Assembly: GCA_013397845.1 (NCBI GenBank)
Contig: VZTG01001572.1
Span: 507,855 to 571,854 of the forward strand
Direction of reading: 5' to 3'
DNA length: 64,000 nt
DNA from: Melanocharis versteri
Lineage: Eukaryota > Chordata > Aves > Passeriformes > Melanocharitidae
Position 1 is the first letter of the stretch. The number at the start of each line of letters is the position of its first letter. Shown here in pieces: positions 1 through 11,183 of this stretch. The notes beneath the pieces were generated by a model. That model made no database searches. It worked only from the letters and a program-made list of their open reading frames with translations, and was not told where the DNA came from. The translations under genes and the position numbers were made by a program.

Positions 1-3000
1 CTCTCCTGGTCTTACCTCAGCATGACTCTGCTGCCTTTCCACTCGCATAATGTAAGTCTGCCTGTCATCATTTCCAGTGCCATCAGTATCGTTGCCCTCT
101 CTTCTGCTTTCAACAAAAGCTAAGTGCAGATCTGTTAGCGTGCTATAGGTAAAGTAAGTTAGAAAGCATGAATTATGAACTGCTCAAGAAATAGCAGCTG
201 TTGAGCTTGTGTGCACAGCGAGGTTTGTTTGCTGCTGATCAATAAAAATCAGAGTCAGTAGCTATGCTACCAGAGAGACCATCTGTGGCTAGAGAGCCAG
301 AAGCTTGCTGACCGGGATAGACACTGCTGGCTCAAAGGAGGACAGGGACAGGTTATATTCATATAACCACCCAAAGAGGGACATATTTAACTATCAGCAA
401 GTGCTAGCTGGCAATCTGTGTGCAAAAGCACCTTACTGCCCTGCACCTCCTCTGGGAGAAAGGGGCTGAAAATCGACTGCAAAGGACTGGGATGTCCTTT
501 TGCTATGTTAGTGTTATAAAATAGTGTGGCTAAAAAATGGGGATTTTTACTAAAGGAATTAGGTAGCAAGTGACCAGAGAGGAATAGAGGGACAGAAATT
601 TCTCTCTTCTCTTGAAGAAACAAAGGTAGGGATGGTTCTTCTCTTATTCTTCTTGTGAAACTTGTGCTAATATCTCCTAATCAAAAAAATTCACTTGTGT
701 CCCCATTTCCTTTTCCAGTTACTGCACCACTTTGTATTTCACTCCTGTGTATGCTGTGTCCTGTCACTGCATTTTTGTTCCCCAAGCACAGCAAAGACCA
801 ATCTCGTTCAGTTGAAATTACTCTTGTAAAATTTCAAATGCCTTCTTGTTAGCCAAGTCTCCCAGTCAGTACGCTGTGCTATCAATTTTCATCAGATGTC
901 ATTGATATAATCAAGTATGCTCTTCTTAAAATTCCATAGTCCACTGGCTTTTGAGGTGTCAACATATGTTGGTTTTCCCTCTTTCATTTCTGATAATTCC
1001 TCAAGTCTTTTATTTTATAGTTTCTTGTCACTGATTATCTATTAAGACTTTTTTCTTATTCTTCTTTCCCTATATATTGTATCTCTGAATAACATGTGCA
1101 AAATCAACTACTGTTTCTTTGCAGATGACTCACAGACAGAGCTCTCCTTCAGATTTCTCTCCTGTTCTACGAAAAGAAAATACTTAACTACCACACTGTA
1201 TCTTTTTAAAGGTCAATCTGAGTAAAAAAACGAGTTCTAACTCCTTAATTGTCCACAATATTTCTTTTCTCCATCACTGTGACATCATCCTGCTTGTCTC
1301 TGATATAACTCAGTGTTGTTTTTCACTTGGCTCTCTCTCCGTGTTCTGCCGTCTGGGGTATTGCTAGGTCTTGTGGATGCTTTCCTGGAACATCTGGGAG
1401 GTGTGTAAGCTATATTCTCTCTCATTGTTCCTGACTGTGAAAAGCTTTTACAAGCACTTTTCCGTACATACTCATTAGCAATTAATTCCAACATCTTTAA
1501 TCTCAATTAATAATATCTTTACTTCAGAGATATGATTTTGCCCTTTTGTTTCTATCCTCTCTCTTCTGTTGTAAAGGTACATAAATTCTTGATTTGAATT
1601 TATCTGTGCCATGGAAATTATATCAATTCAATGGTTTCTCTTTCTTTTAAATCACTTTCTTGATCTTTAAAGCGCTTCCCAGGTTCTCCCTGCTTGGTTC
1701 ATATTTGCTGGAGAGAAGTTGATGTCTGGCCTTAGCAGTTGATGTCAATCTTGTTAATTGTCCTTGTTTGAATTTTTGTGTGCTTTTTTTCCTAAAGACT
1801 TCTTTGTACATGGAGGAAAAAAACATAATCATCATCAGTACAATTTCCTTGTCCTCCTCCAAAACTTCTTTCTAAAAAGAAACCACCTTTCTCTGCCGAG
1901 AAACCTACAAAAGCCATAGGAATAATTTGGCAGCTTGAGAGGGATACACCTGCTCAAATGTTAGTGTTTCTCACATAGAAGCTATGTCTGAGCTAGTCCC
2001 AACACACTTAGTAGTCAAGTCAGATGGGAATCATGGATTTATCTCATCCTAAAGTTCACATGCATCTCTCTACACTGATAAAGAGAAGTAAGCAGATGGT
2101 TCCTGTGCAGATACCACAGATATATGAAACCCATTAAGTATACATAGGATTAGCTTACTATGCTAATTCTTTTTATCCCCCTATTTTCTGTTATTTCAAT
2201 ACAGGTATTACTATTATTTTTCCTTAGTTGTCAGCTCCAGAGTAGGAACTTTCTGTTCTTCCATCTTGGTTAAACCCATAATATATCATGGCTTACTTTC
2301 ATAGTTTTTCACAGTGATAATATACAAAGCAGCCAGAGAGCTCAAATAGGTGACTTGACATATTCATCCTTCTTATGAAGCACTTGCAGAACTACTCAGT
2401 ACTTTCAGCTGTTAGACAAATGTTTTCATGGGATAAATATTAATGAAACAAATTGTTGTTCAGAGCATTTCTTTTGGCTTGAGTAATGCGGTAGGAAATT
2501 GTATCTGCTGATTTAATTCTAACAAATAAACAAGTTATGTCAGAAAAAAATTACCCGGGAAAGCCGCTGGATTACTCAAACTACAATACAGTCAATTTCA
2601 TGAGCCTGAGAAACCATAGTCAGAAAAGAGCACTCTCCTATATCTGAGTGTAGCACAGAGCCTACTTTTTTTACTAGTCCCAGAAAACTTCCTTAAAATA
2701 AAGATGACATAAGACAGCAAAGAAAAAAAAAGTAAATACGATACGGTAAAAGAAAGGGAAATAACTAGTCTTAAGCACAGTACAAGAAATAGCTTGGCAA
2801 TTTGTTTGCTCTCATATAGCAATTACCGTGCTAAATTAAGTGCGTTAACCAAATGCCCCGAGTGGCTCATGCCATGTTGTAGTCAATTCAACATATGTGA
2901 GGTCTTCTCAATTGCACCAACATGTTACATTTGCACAAGTCGCAATTTGTGTCATTCTCTATTGGAACCTGAGGGCTGTTTTTTTCCAACTATAAACAGA

Positions 3001-3579
3001 GATATGAGCAAAATAATTTTACCCACTAGCAGTGTAGATGTTCCCAGAAACATAGCATCCATCTGTCTTTCTTGTATTCTCACTGTGTCTGATATCAATT
3101 TGGGTAGATAAATAGTTATTTTGAAGTGTTTTTCCATAGTCCCAGATGTGTGAATTTTTAATTAGTTCTGATAATTGCCTTTTCTATATTGTTTCTATGA
3201 TCCATGATGTATAGCATCTAATCCTTATAAATTACAACTAAAGTGAAAATTTCAAAATCAACCTATTATAGTGGGTTATATTTATTACAAGCTGAATTGC
3301 AGCTTTCTTGCTACAGACAGAAGTGCACCTGAGATAAAAAGCTAGTCATAGAGTGACTGTCACAGTATTAGGGCTGGAGACCTTTCATAATGATTTGTTT
3401 TAGCAGTATCTGTAGCAGCATGGTCAGCATTGCAAATCATACTGATATGGGAATGACTTCCTTAAAGAAAAAATGAGTGTGTCCCCAAGAAAAATAATTG
3501 TGCCTTTCCACTTCGACCTATAGCCTTCCCTCTTTGGGCAGTGTTTAATTATATACTGTTTCTCCCTCCTCTGCTCCAG
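1..3579. other. Unique AT-rich non-coding DNA
   Basis: I see no recognisable repeat, RNA gene or exon here. Open frames are short (at most 105 codons) and have no family resemblance. The final 30 bases form a pyrimidine tract followed by CAG, which is the acceptor-like sequence of the candidate exon that follows. Confidence 0.6.
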
Positions 3580-3728
3580 GCACATTTGAGAGATGCAGAC
3601 TGCTGAAAGACTGCTGAAGAATTGCATCTTCACTGCATGGAGAAGTCCAGAGGTGCCTTGCAGGGACATCATCTACCCAGAGAATAACTTTAAAGTGTTC
3701 CCCATGTGAAGATGCCGAGGAGGAAAAG
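3580..3728 (+). other. Candidate non-coding or 5'-terminal exon
   Basis: A long pyrimidine tract (about 3559-3577) ending in CAG gives a textbook splice acceptor. The segment ends AAAAG followed by GTTAGT, a reasonable donor. All three frames from the acceptor meet a stop, so it cannot be an internal coding exon. It does contain a closed 38-codon frame (ATG at 3593, TGA at 3707). A second ATG at 3712 in good context opens a frame that reads Met-Pro-Arg-Arg-Lys up to the donor. Teashirt zinc-finger homeobox (TSHZ) proteins begin with the same five residues and their first coding exon is very short, so an alternative 5' exon of a TSHZ gene is one reading. A lncRNA exon or a chance arrangement are the others. 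There is no CpG island, unlike a typical TSHZ promoter. Confidence 0.3.
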
Positions 3729-6700
3729 GTTAGTAGAAGTATGACGATCTTTGTTTTAAAGGGTTCTAAAAACTTTCATTTGAAAAATGAATATTTAGCA
3801 AAGGGAACAAGAGTATTTAGGCCTATATTATGTCCTGTAGACACTTATATAGTTGTACCCAGAGAATTAAAAATTTGTCTGGATAAAAAAATTCATCCCT
3901 CTTGTGGTTCTTTCTCTCTCCTTCTGTTTTTCTCCATCAGCTTTGCAAAGAGGGTGTCTTACGTCTTTCTCTTTGTAGTTACTTCTAATTATTTCCTTTT
4001 TCTGCAATGATCTATGTTCATCCATTTCTTTTCCATTTTCAATCTTCCCTTTCCAATGAAAGCATTCCTTAGAACAAGGAAACATCAGATCCTTTGACAG
4101 TGCAGTGGAATATTGTTTGTTGGTTTGCACTGACATTACATCTTGGTTCCCTTTCTTTTCATATTATTACAAAAAAAAATTATTTCAGAAGATTACAGTG
4201 AAAAGTTGAGGAGAATGCATTAATGAAATACTGCAATGAAATGCCATTAAAATTAATGTTGAAAATACAAGGGTTAATGGAACAATAATAAGGAGGAAAT
4301 AGTTCTGGGCTGGATCAGTGCAGCTAATCTGCACCTAAAACATTGACAGTGCCCCATAGCAATTGTATTCCCATTAGTCAATAAAAGGAGAAATAGATTC
4401 TAACCACCTACCTGTCTACCACTTGGACAGCTTGGGGAAACTGACCTTTTTGCACGCAAAGCTGAAGACCATGATGCTAACTTTTTGTCTTCTAGATGCC
4501 TTTGATATTGTGTCTTTTTTTATCCCTGTGACTTCAAAATTTATACCTCATTCAATAATTTGTTAACTTGCATAATGGGAAAAGTGAGTGTGTGGGTTAT
4601 ACAGGTTCCCTGAGTGACGCAGCTCCAGTTTTTCTTGATGCATATGCAGAAATTTGAGTTGATGTACTGTGTCTGCACGACTGTGAAAACGACTTACAGA
4701 GGAAAAAGTAATACTCATGGATTTTACTCTAAGCTAGTACTCTGCACAGAAAAATAGGAGGTCCTGCATAGGTTTACATGAATTAACTTGTTCTCCATTC
4801 CAAAGTTCTGTTCCAAGCCTCAGTTAAATGAAATAAAAGCAGGAAAGTATTGAAGAAATCGTGAGACTGTCCTTAAGGACTTAGAAATTGCTTATGTTTT
4901 TGAGAGCTCAGATTTTTAGCAGATACTTTTATCTAGTAATCATTGCTTGCATTCTCTACAACAGATTGGGAAAGGAAAGACTGGCAAACGAAACCCCAAA
5001 CCAAACCAACAACAGCAACAAAAAAACTCCAAACCCAAAACTGCACCAAAATAAAACAAAAAATCCAAACAACAACAACAAAGAAAAAAACTCCAGAAAG
5101 TCAGTTTTTGAGGTTTTTTTTGGTAAATATATTTACTATTATAAAAGCCACTGGTTCCATTAGGTCTCAAGGCATGATTTTAATTTTATGCTTTATTTGA
5201 TGGACAGTAGACAATTATTTTAACTAAACAGTGTGCCTAATTGTGTACCACACCCTGTTGGACTCAATGTTTCTTGAATGTAACAGGAAATGTTCAGTCT
5301 CTAAAGCCATAGAGGAACGGAGTTTTGCCTATGGGCTTCTGGAAATGATAGTTTTTGCAATTGTAAATTTCAAAGCAAAAGCCCTTCTGAAGTGTTTACA
5401 GACTGTACACAGATCAGGAAACTGATATTGTAGATTTGTTAATGATGCACAGACACAAAACTAGACCAAAATGAAGGTTGCAAAACCAGATGTTAAGTCT
5501 GTTGGTGGGTCGTATGCAACTGCATACTGGGTGTGACATGAGTTTACATGTGTTTTTAATCAATGAATCTGTATCAAATGATTCCAATGAACGCACATCA
5601 TGTGGAAGATAATGCTTTAGTGCTTCAGTGTTATTTTCAGCTAAAGAGAATAAAGCGCTGTCGTCCATCAGACTACACTTAATCTGATCTCTATTATAAA
5701 TGTTTTAATGGAAAAAGAGTGACAGGGAAATTCTCCTCATACAGAGAATTATTTTTCAGATTCAATTTTATATTAGTCTGAGACTGAAGTTACATTTATT
5801 ACCAGAAGTTTTATGTGGCTGAGGAAACTTGTCTTCATAAAATGGATATAACATTTTAGGGCTTTTAATCATGCTTGACTGGAAATTAGTCCATTCTTTG
5901 TGAAACAGCCTTGAACACATGGTGGATTTATTTTTTTTTTCCCCAGATAGGAAGTTCCACTTCTTCTAACTATGATTTTGAATGCTTAGTAATTCATATC
6001 AGTTATTCACTGCTAACTATAAACTTGTGGAAGAGGAAGTGATCGGTGTTTTTTACAGTGCCTATGTATGTCAATGAATTCTCCAGATACTACAGACATG
6101 GAAGTGACAATTCAGTGAGCTAGAGCCATCCTCGTGTCATTGAAATCTGTTTAAAGCATTTTCAAATTGCATTCAGAAGGCAGGCTCTGCACTGGATGTA
6201 GCACTGCTGTAGAAAATGGCAAGCTGGAGACCATTCCTCAGCTTGACAAATGATCACACTTTGGAATACACCCCTCTGGAGCGAATACTTATGCTGGTCT
6301 AATATTTTATTCTCTTTTCTGCATCTATGTAGCAGTTTAGGAGTCTAGATGTTTGCACAAGGCCTAGGACAAGGGTGTCCAACTTCTGTTGATGTTTCTT
6401 GAACGCAATACAGAAATGATTACCAAAATCAGAAGGAGCATTGTGCAAGACATAACATATTCACAGATTACAGCCAGATCACTATTGGGTGTCAAGCCTG
6501 GTCAGGCTAGTCAGCTGCTAAATGGCTGGGCCGGCAATTTCCATGTCATTTTCTCCACTAATCTTTAAGCAAAATTCCATGACATTCCTTGTGGAAATGA
6601 ACTATATTTTTCTTTTTACAAAGATGAGTTATAACATGGAATTTCAATTGCTATGTAATGAAGTTGTTCCTGAGGACAGATGACATGAAGACTTTTGAGT

Positions 6701-6946
6701 AAAACAAAAGGAAAGTTGATGGGTAAGTGAGAGAAAGAAAGATATTACTTGGAAGGATTTCAGCTATCTTGTACAACAGTCTTGTGAAAAAATGCTCTCT
6801 TGAAAGAGACAAATCTATCAGTATGACTTAAAACTGAATTACTAAAGCTGTTATGTTCTGCAAGACTTTAGAGATGGAAACTCTAAAAGTTTCTTATTTT
6901 ACTCTAGGAGATGTCAATTAATCACAAAGTAACACACAATAAAGCT
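3729..6946. other. Unique non-coding DNA with an A-rich simple tract
   Basis: Mostly unique AT-rich sequence. An A/C-rich simple stretch of CAAA, CAACAA and CCAAA units lies at about 4985-5095, and it produces the short open frames around it. I recognise no exon or transposable element in the rest. Confidence 0.55.
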
Positions 6947-6957
6947 TCAATTTTTGT

Positions 6958-7055
6958 AGAATCATAAAATGGTTTGGATTCAAAGGGACCTTAAAGATCA
7001 TCTAGCTCTAACCCATCTGCCATGGGTAAGGACACCTTCTACTAGACCACATTGC
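6958..7055 (-). mobile_element. CR1 LINE 3' fragment with target-site duplication
   Basis: On the plus strand this reads as the reverse complement of a CR1 3' end. It opens with an AGAATCAT tail unit, then a degenerate TGGTTTGGATTCAAAGGGACC block and a GATCATCTAG block, and ends after about 98 bases, so it is severely 5'-truncated. It is flanked by a perfect 11-bp direct repeat, TCAATTTTTGT, at 6947-6957 and 7056-7066, which marks both ends exactly. It shares subfamily features with the copy at 48612-48895. Confidence 0.88.
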
Positions 7056-7066
7056 TCAATTTTTGT

Positions 7067-9055
7067 CTTAATTTGCATGAAAAGTAGCGAAAGTTGCTTA
7101 TGAAAAATCAATAATAATAATCTACCATAGTGCCTTTAGTCACCCCTACATCAGTTGGGCTTCCAGAAGGAAAAAGTCTTCACAGTTGCAAACTCTTATC
7201 TACCTGAAGTACACTGCAATTAAATTAGAGGACAAAATAAAGAGTGTGGCTTGATCTGTGTGCATGATTTTTACTGGAGCCTCTAATATCCCCAAATTAG
7301 GGCCATGTTCAGCTTGGGCTAAATGCTGCACAGAAGCACAGAAACAGTGGACTAAGGAAAAAATAAAGTTAATAGCAAGTATCTTGCAATCCTGTACCAC
7401 CATTTTCTATTTTATCAACAATGGCTCGTGGGAGGGGCTATTTCATATAAACATTCTTTTATATAAATATCTGATATTCTGGAACAAGACTGGATGTTGC
7501 TACGATTTCTGTGTCTGTACTAGGGCACAAAGCATGACCGGTGCTGGTGTTCCTGTTGCTGAACTCTGTAGTCTTGGCTGGACTGTCTCCTGACAATGCT
7601 CTCTGGCACTAAGCCATGGCTGGGGGTTTCCTAAAGGAGTTGCCAGCTAAGCATGGATTAAGCTCATTCCAGGGATGTGCCAGCACTTAAAATGATGCAT
7701 GATGGCTTTGGCCCTGTTTCATTTACTGCTGGAGACGTAGCAAAGTGTCTGAAGCATTGCCCTGGTCTGAGTGCACTCCAATGCTATGTGGGAGAGACAC
7801 ACTCTATGGTGTTTGCAGTCTTAGACATCTTATCTTCTTCCCTGTCCTCCCTTCAGGAAATCTGCTTGTGATGGAAAAGTACTGATGCTAGATTTAGGAA
7901 GGAGTTATATCTCTGCCAGCGAAACCCTGGGTATTCCGGCACAGCCAAATAAGAATATTTAGACAAATGAACACAGGGTTTAATGGTCCGCTATTGCTTG
8001 TGTTGCACATGTGGAGTTATATTTGCAGTTCTCAGCTCCAAGGGCTGGAGTCATGTTCCCTTTGCATTGTGATTTCCTACCAGGTGAGACCTGTGAGTGC
8101 ACCGTCTTCATTCCCCTGCTATCCACATTTGGAGTCTAGGAAAGATGAAATCTGATGGAAAACAGTCATGGTGACCTCTATGCAGATGTTATAACCTGGT
8201 CTATGAGGTTATGAGGGCTGCAGGAAGCACCATGGTATCCCTGTAGTAACGACAGAGACTTACAAGCGTGGCATCCAAGGATAATTAGCTTCCAGTTACC
8301 CTGTGCAAGTGCTACTGCAGTGGTATTAGTCTGATATTATCAATGAAATGTGCCAAATTAAATGTTGAGAGGAAGTGGGTGTTGTCAGCGCACCAAATTT
8401 TCAGCCCTCAGTTTTTTTTTCTAACTGACTCCAAACACTGCTAGAGACAATCTATGTGCTTGCTTTAAAATATTTATACTTCAAAAATACTGATCATTAT
8501 GCTGTGTCTTTGTCAACAGTAACTGAAAAGATGAACCAAAACCATGCCTAAATACCACTTAATTCAATCTAAACCATCTTTTAAGTACGCAAGTCCTAAT
8601 CAAGGTTAACGTAGCTTGAGACTCTTACAGGCAGTGTAATAGTAAATATTAATAATTTGTTTCCATGATTTGTATAGACTATTGTGCTAGGAAAGTGGGA
8701 ATGTGATTTCAAGTTACATGAGTTCTCCCTTGGAAATGCTCTTCACCAGTATCTACTCTTTACTAGGATAATTTTATCAATACTACAAATTTATTCCTTA
8801 TTCCTTATTATGTATAATTTTATATCTATATATTCTTTTCTTATAATGAGAATGTAGGATATCTAATGAGGAGTCTCAGGTGCAAAAGCAGAAAAATTCA
8901 CACTTAAAAAAATCACAGAAGGTTATAAAGTTGACTTAGAAGCACATTGTTAACTGAGTTAATACTTTTTTCCACTTTGATATGATTCTGTGGAAGGATC
9001 TAGAAATCACTAGATAATTCTTCTGAAATATTATTTTTTCCTCTTTTGACGTTTT
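7067..9055. other. Unique non-coding DNA
   Basis: No repeat family, RNA gene or exon is recognisable. Open frames of up to about 111 codons overlap the start of this stretch but show no motif. AT-rich patches occur around 8460-8860. Confidence 0.55.
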
Positions 9056-9551
9056 GCCAGAAGGTTGAAGGAGGTGATCCTTCCCCTCTCCTCAGCCCTG
9101 GCAAAACACAGCTGAAGTGTTGGGTCCATTGCTGGGCTCCCCAGCAAAGGTATGGAAATATTGGAGTGAGTCCAGTAAAGGGCATGAACAGGATAAAGTA
9201 GTTGGAGCATCTGATGTATGAAGAGAGACTAAGCAGGAGCCAGGTACTTCTCAGTGGTATCCAATTAAAGGATGAGAAGCCATAGGCACAAACAAAAATA
9301 AAGGAAATTCAATTTAAACATTAGAAAAATTCTTTTACTGTAATGGTTTTTGAGCAGTGAAACAGGTGGCCCAAAGAAGTTGCAGAGTCTCTCTCCTTGG
9401 AGTTATTCAAAATTGACTGGACATGGCCCTGGGCAGCCTGTTCTCCTTGATTCTCCTTGATTGATTTTCCTTGATTCTTCTTGATTCTCCTTGATTAGAC
9501 TAGTCAATTTCCAAAGAGGCCTTCTGACCTCATCTACTCTCTGATTCTGTA
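9056..9551 (+). mobile_element. CR1 LINE 3' fragment
   Basis: Sense-strand CR1 3' region. Recognisable blocks in order are the GGTGATCC...CCCCTCTCCTCAGCCCTGG block, AGTGTTGGGTCCA and GGGCTCCCCAGCA, then GAGTGAGTCCAGTAAAGGGC. These are followed by GGAAATTCAATTTAAACATT, a diverged 'ggtggcccaaagaagttgc' block, and the terminal CTGATTCTGT tail unit. It is old and diverged, and part of the interior is missing between about 9230 and 9250. Near the 3' end the usual sequence is replaced by a decamer minisatellite, listed separately. It belongs to the same broad subfamily as the copy at 22032-22298. Confidence 0.9.
9441..9496. repeat. Decamer minisatellite inside CR1
   Basis: About five and a half imperfect copies of TTCTCCTTGA in tandem, some shortened or with C-to-T changes. 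It lies within the 3' part of the CR1 copy at 9056-9551, where related copies have non-repetitive sequence, so it arose by local expansion after insertion. Confidence 0.85.
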
Positions 9552-10629
9552 AAACTGACTTCAGTGAGAATTCCAACACTCAAGCATCTCTTTCCTGTTG
9601 TGATACTGATATTTTAGCCCTGAAAAAAAAAATACCACACTTCTTGCAGTTCTTATATAGTTTCAGTAATCCTACTAAATGGACTGATATTGCCGGTTTA
9701 TGATTTGCCTTTTTAGGACTCCATGATGAACACAGCACACGTATACACAGAGTCTGTATCTCTGCAAGCAAATCAGTCGTGTGATTCCCTGGCACTGAGG
9801 CTAACTGGAATGAATTGATTGGTATTCATGCTGCTCAACTGTCCTGCCTTCCAAAGAGGATGGCCCCATCCCAGCTGCCTACTGGAGTGCTGGGCCCATT
9901 CTCTCTCCTACACCATGCCCAGGCCTTCTCTTGGATGGGACTAGCAACGTACTGGGATCATTTCAGCTATTTAGCAGTGCAAGTTACCAGCTGCCAGCCT
10001 TTGGGAAGAACTGCATAATTTGTAAGTGTAGAGCCACCCATAAAGACCTGTGTTCTGTTTTTCACACATTGTTGTACCAATTTAAAAATAAAGGATAAAA
10101 CTATAATGCTTTAGTAAAAGAAGCTCAGAAAATAGAAGCAAAAAAGGCAGTCCCTGTTCTCATTTCCCTGCTATAAGCCAACACTTTCATGGTCTGGATC
10201 ATTCTTCAGGTTTGAGATCAAGTCTTCTTGGAGGCTTTTTGAAGATCAGGATCCTTTTCCTGCATGAGTTTTCTCCAGAATCAAGGAGATTTATCTCTGA
10301 ACCAGAATAAGTCATCTTGAATTTGGCTGGTTCCTCAGTGAACCCAAACTCTCTCCTGACTCTCACTAGGAATGACTGAATTCTCAACTCTTCCTGTCTT
10401 CTGCTCAGAAACTTTCTGCGTGGGCCCATTATAAATCTTCCTGCTGGTGCTTTGGTTTCTTTGTTTTGCCTCTGGAAATTCTGCGCTTTCTGAGGTCTTT
10501 GTTTTACCTTGCAAATTAACTGACTTTCTGATTTAGGCTTTCTCCCTTGCATACTAACCATCTAATGAATATAGCCATTAATTACCTTATATGGTACCTA
10601 CCCATCAGTCTGGCAGGGATTTTCTGGAG
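9552..10629. other. Unique DNA with one unexplained minus-strand open frame
   Basis: No repeat is recognised. The minus strand carries a 120-codon open frame at 10199-10561 that is rich in Lys, Arg, Gln and Glu and has no hydrophobic segment, signal peptide or motif I know. There is no strong splice signal or poly(A) signal clearly tied to it, so I do not call it a gene. Confidence 0.45.
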
Positions 10630-10665
10630 CAGTGCTTCTCAACCTTTTTTAATCCATGGAAAATG
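10630..10665 (+). mobile_element. Possible hAT (Charlie-like) terminal inverted repeat
   Basis: The sequence CAGTGCTTCTCAACC followed by a T run and AATCCATGG resembles the terminal inverted repeat of hAT-Charlie DNA transposons. No partner terminus or transposase remnant was found, so this could be a chance match or a small fragment. Confidence 0.3.
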
Positions 10666-10707
10666 CAACTGTTCTAAAAAGAATCAAAAGATGTCTCAGC
10701 CATTTCC

Positions 10708-10778
10708 AAAAAAAAAAAAAAAAAAAAAAAANNNNNNNNNNNNNNNNNNNNNNNNNNNNNNAAAAAAAAAAAAAAAAA
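10708..10778. repeat. Long A run interrupted by an assembly gap
   Basis: Twenty-four A residues run into an N block and seventeen more A follow it. The gap therefore sits within a homopolymer of at least 41 A, and its true length is unknown. Frames drawn through it are meaningless. Confidence 0.97.
10732..10761. other. Assembly gap (30 N)
   Basis: Thirty consecutive N, flanked on both sides by poly(A). The size may be nominal. Confidence 1.
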
Positions 10779-11140
10779 GTATAATTATCTTATGCAGTGC
10801 TACTGTGACAGGTATTATTTGCAAATAAAAGCGAGTTAAGCTAAAGTAAATGTCCATTCTTTTTTTAAATTTATTTTTTGTCTGGATAAAATCATACATG
10901 CATATATTTCTCCCCTCCCCAAACTTAAACACACTATTACTTTGTGAATTGCCTTCTAATATCCTATGACAATAGTGACCAAAGACTGGGAGAAAACTTT
11001 TAAATAAAAATGAAGAAATACACATGCTAGGAACATTGAGCTAAATGTTGTATATGAGCACACAACTGGATGTGTAAAGAGACTTTGAGTCTAAAAGTAC
11101 AAATAAAAACCTATGAGACTGATTAAAAATGAGTAAAATA
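10779..11140. other. Unique AT-rich DNA
   Basis: Nothing recognisable. Short frames on the minus strand here extend through the poly(T) complement of the gap region and are not credible. Confidence 0.55.
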
Positions 11141-11183
11141 GGGCAAGGGAGAAGGGAAGGGAAAGGGAAAGGGAAAAGATGGG
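11141..11183 (+). repeat. (GGGAAA)n purine tract, G-quadruplex motif
   Basis: Seven runs of at least three G are separated by short A-rich spacers on the plus strand. The first six fit the G3+N1-7 quadruplex rule within 33 bases. It is a microsatellite-like expansion of GGGAAA and AAGGG units in otherwise AT-rich DNA. Confidence 0.8.

Noticed and set aside
10547..11025. Frames containing unknown residues
   Set aside because: They are drawn through an assembly gap and a homopolymer.
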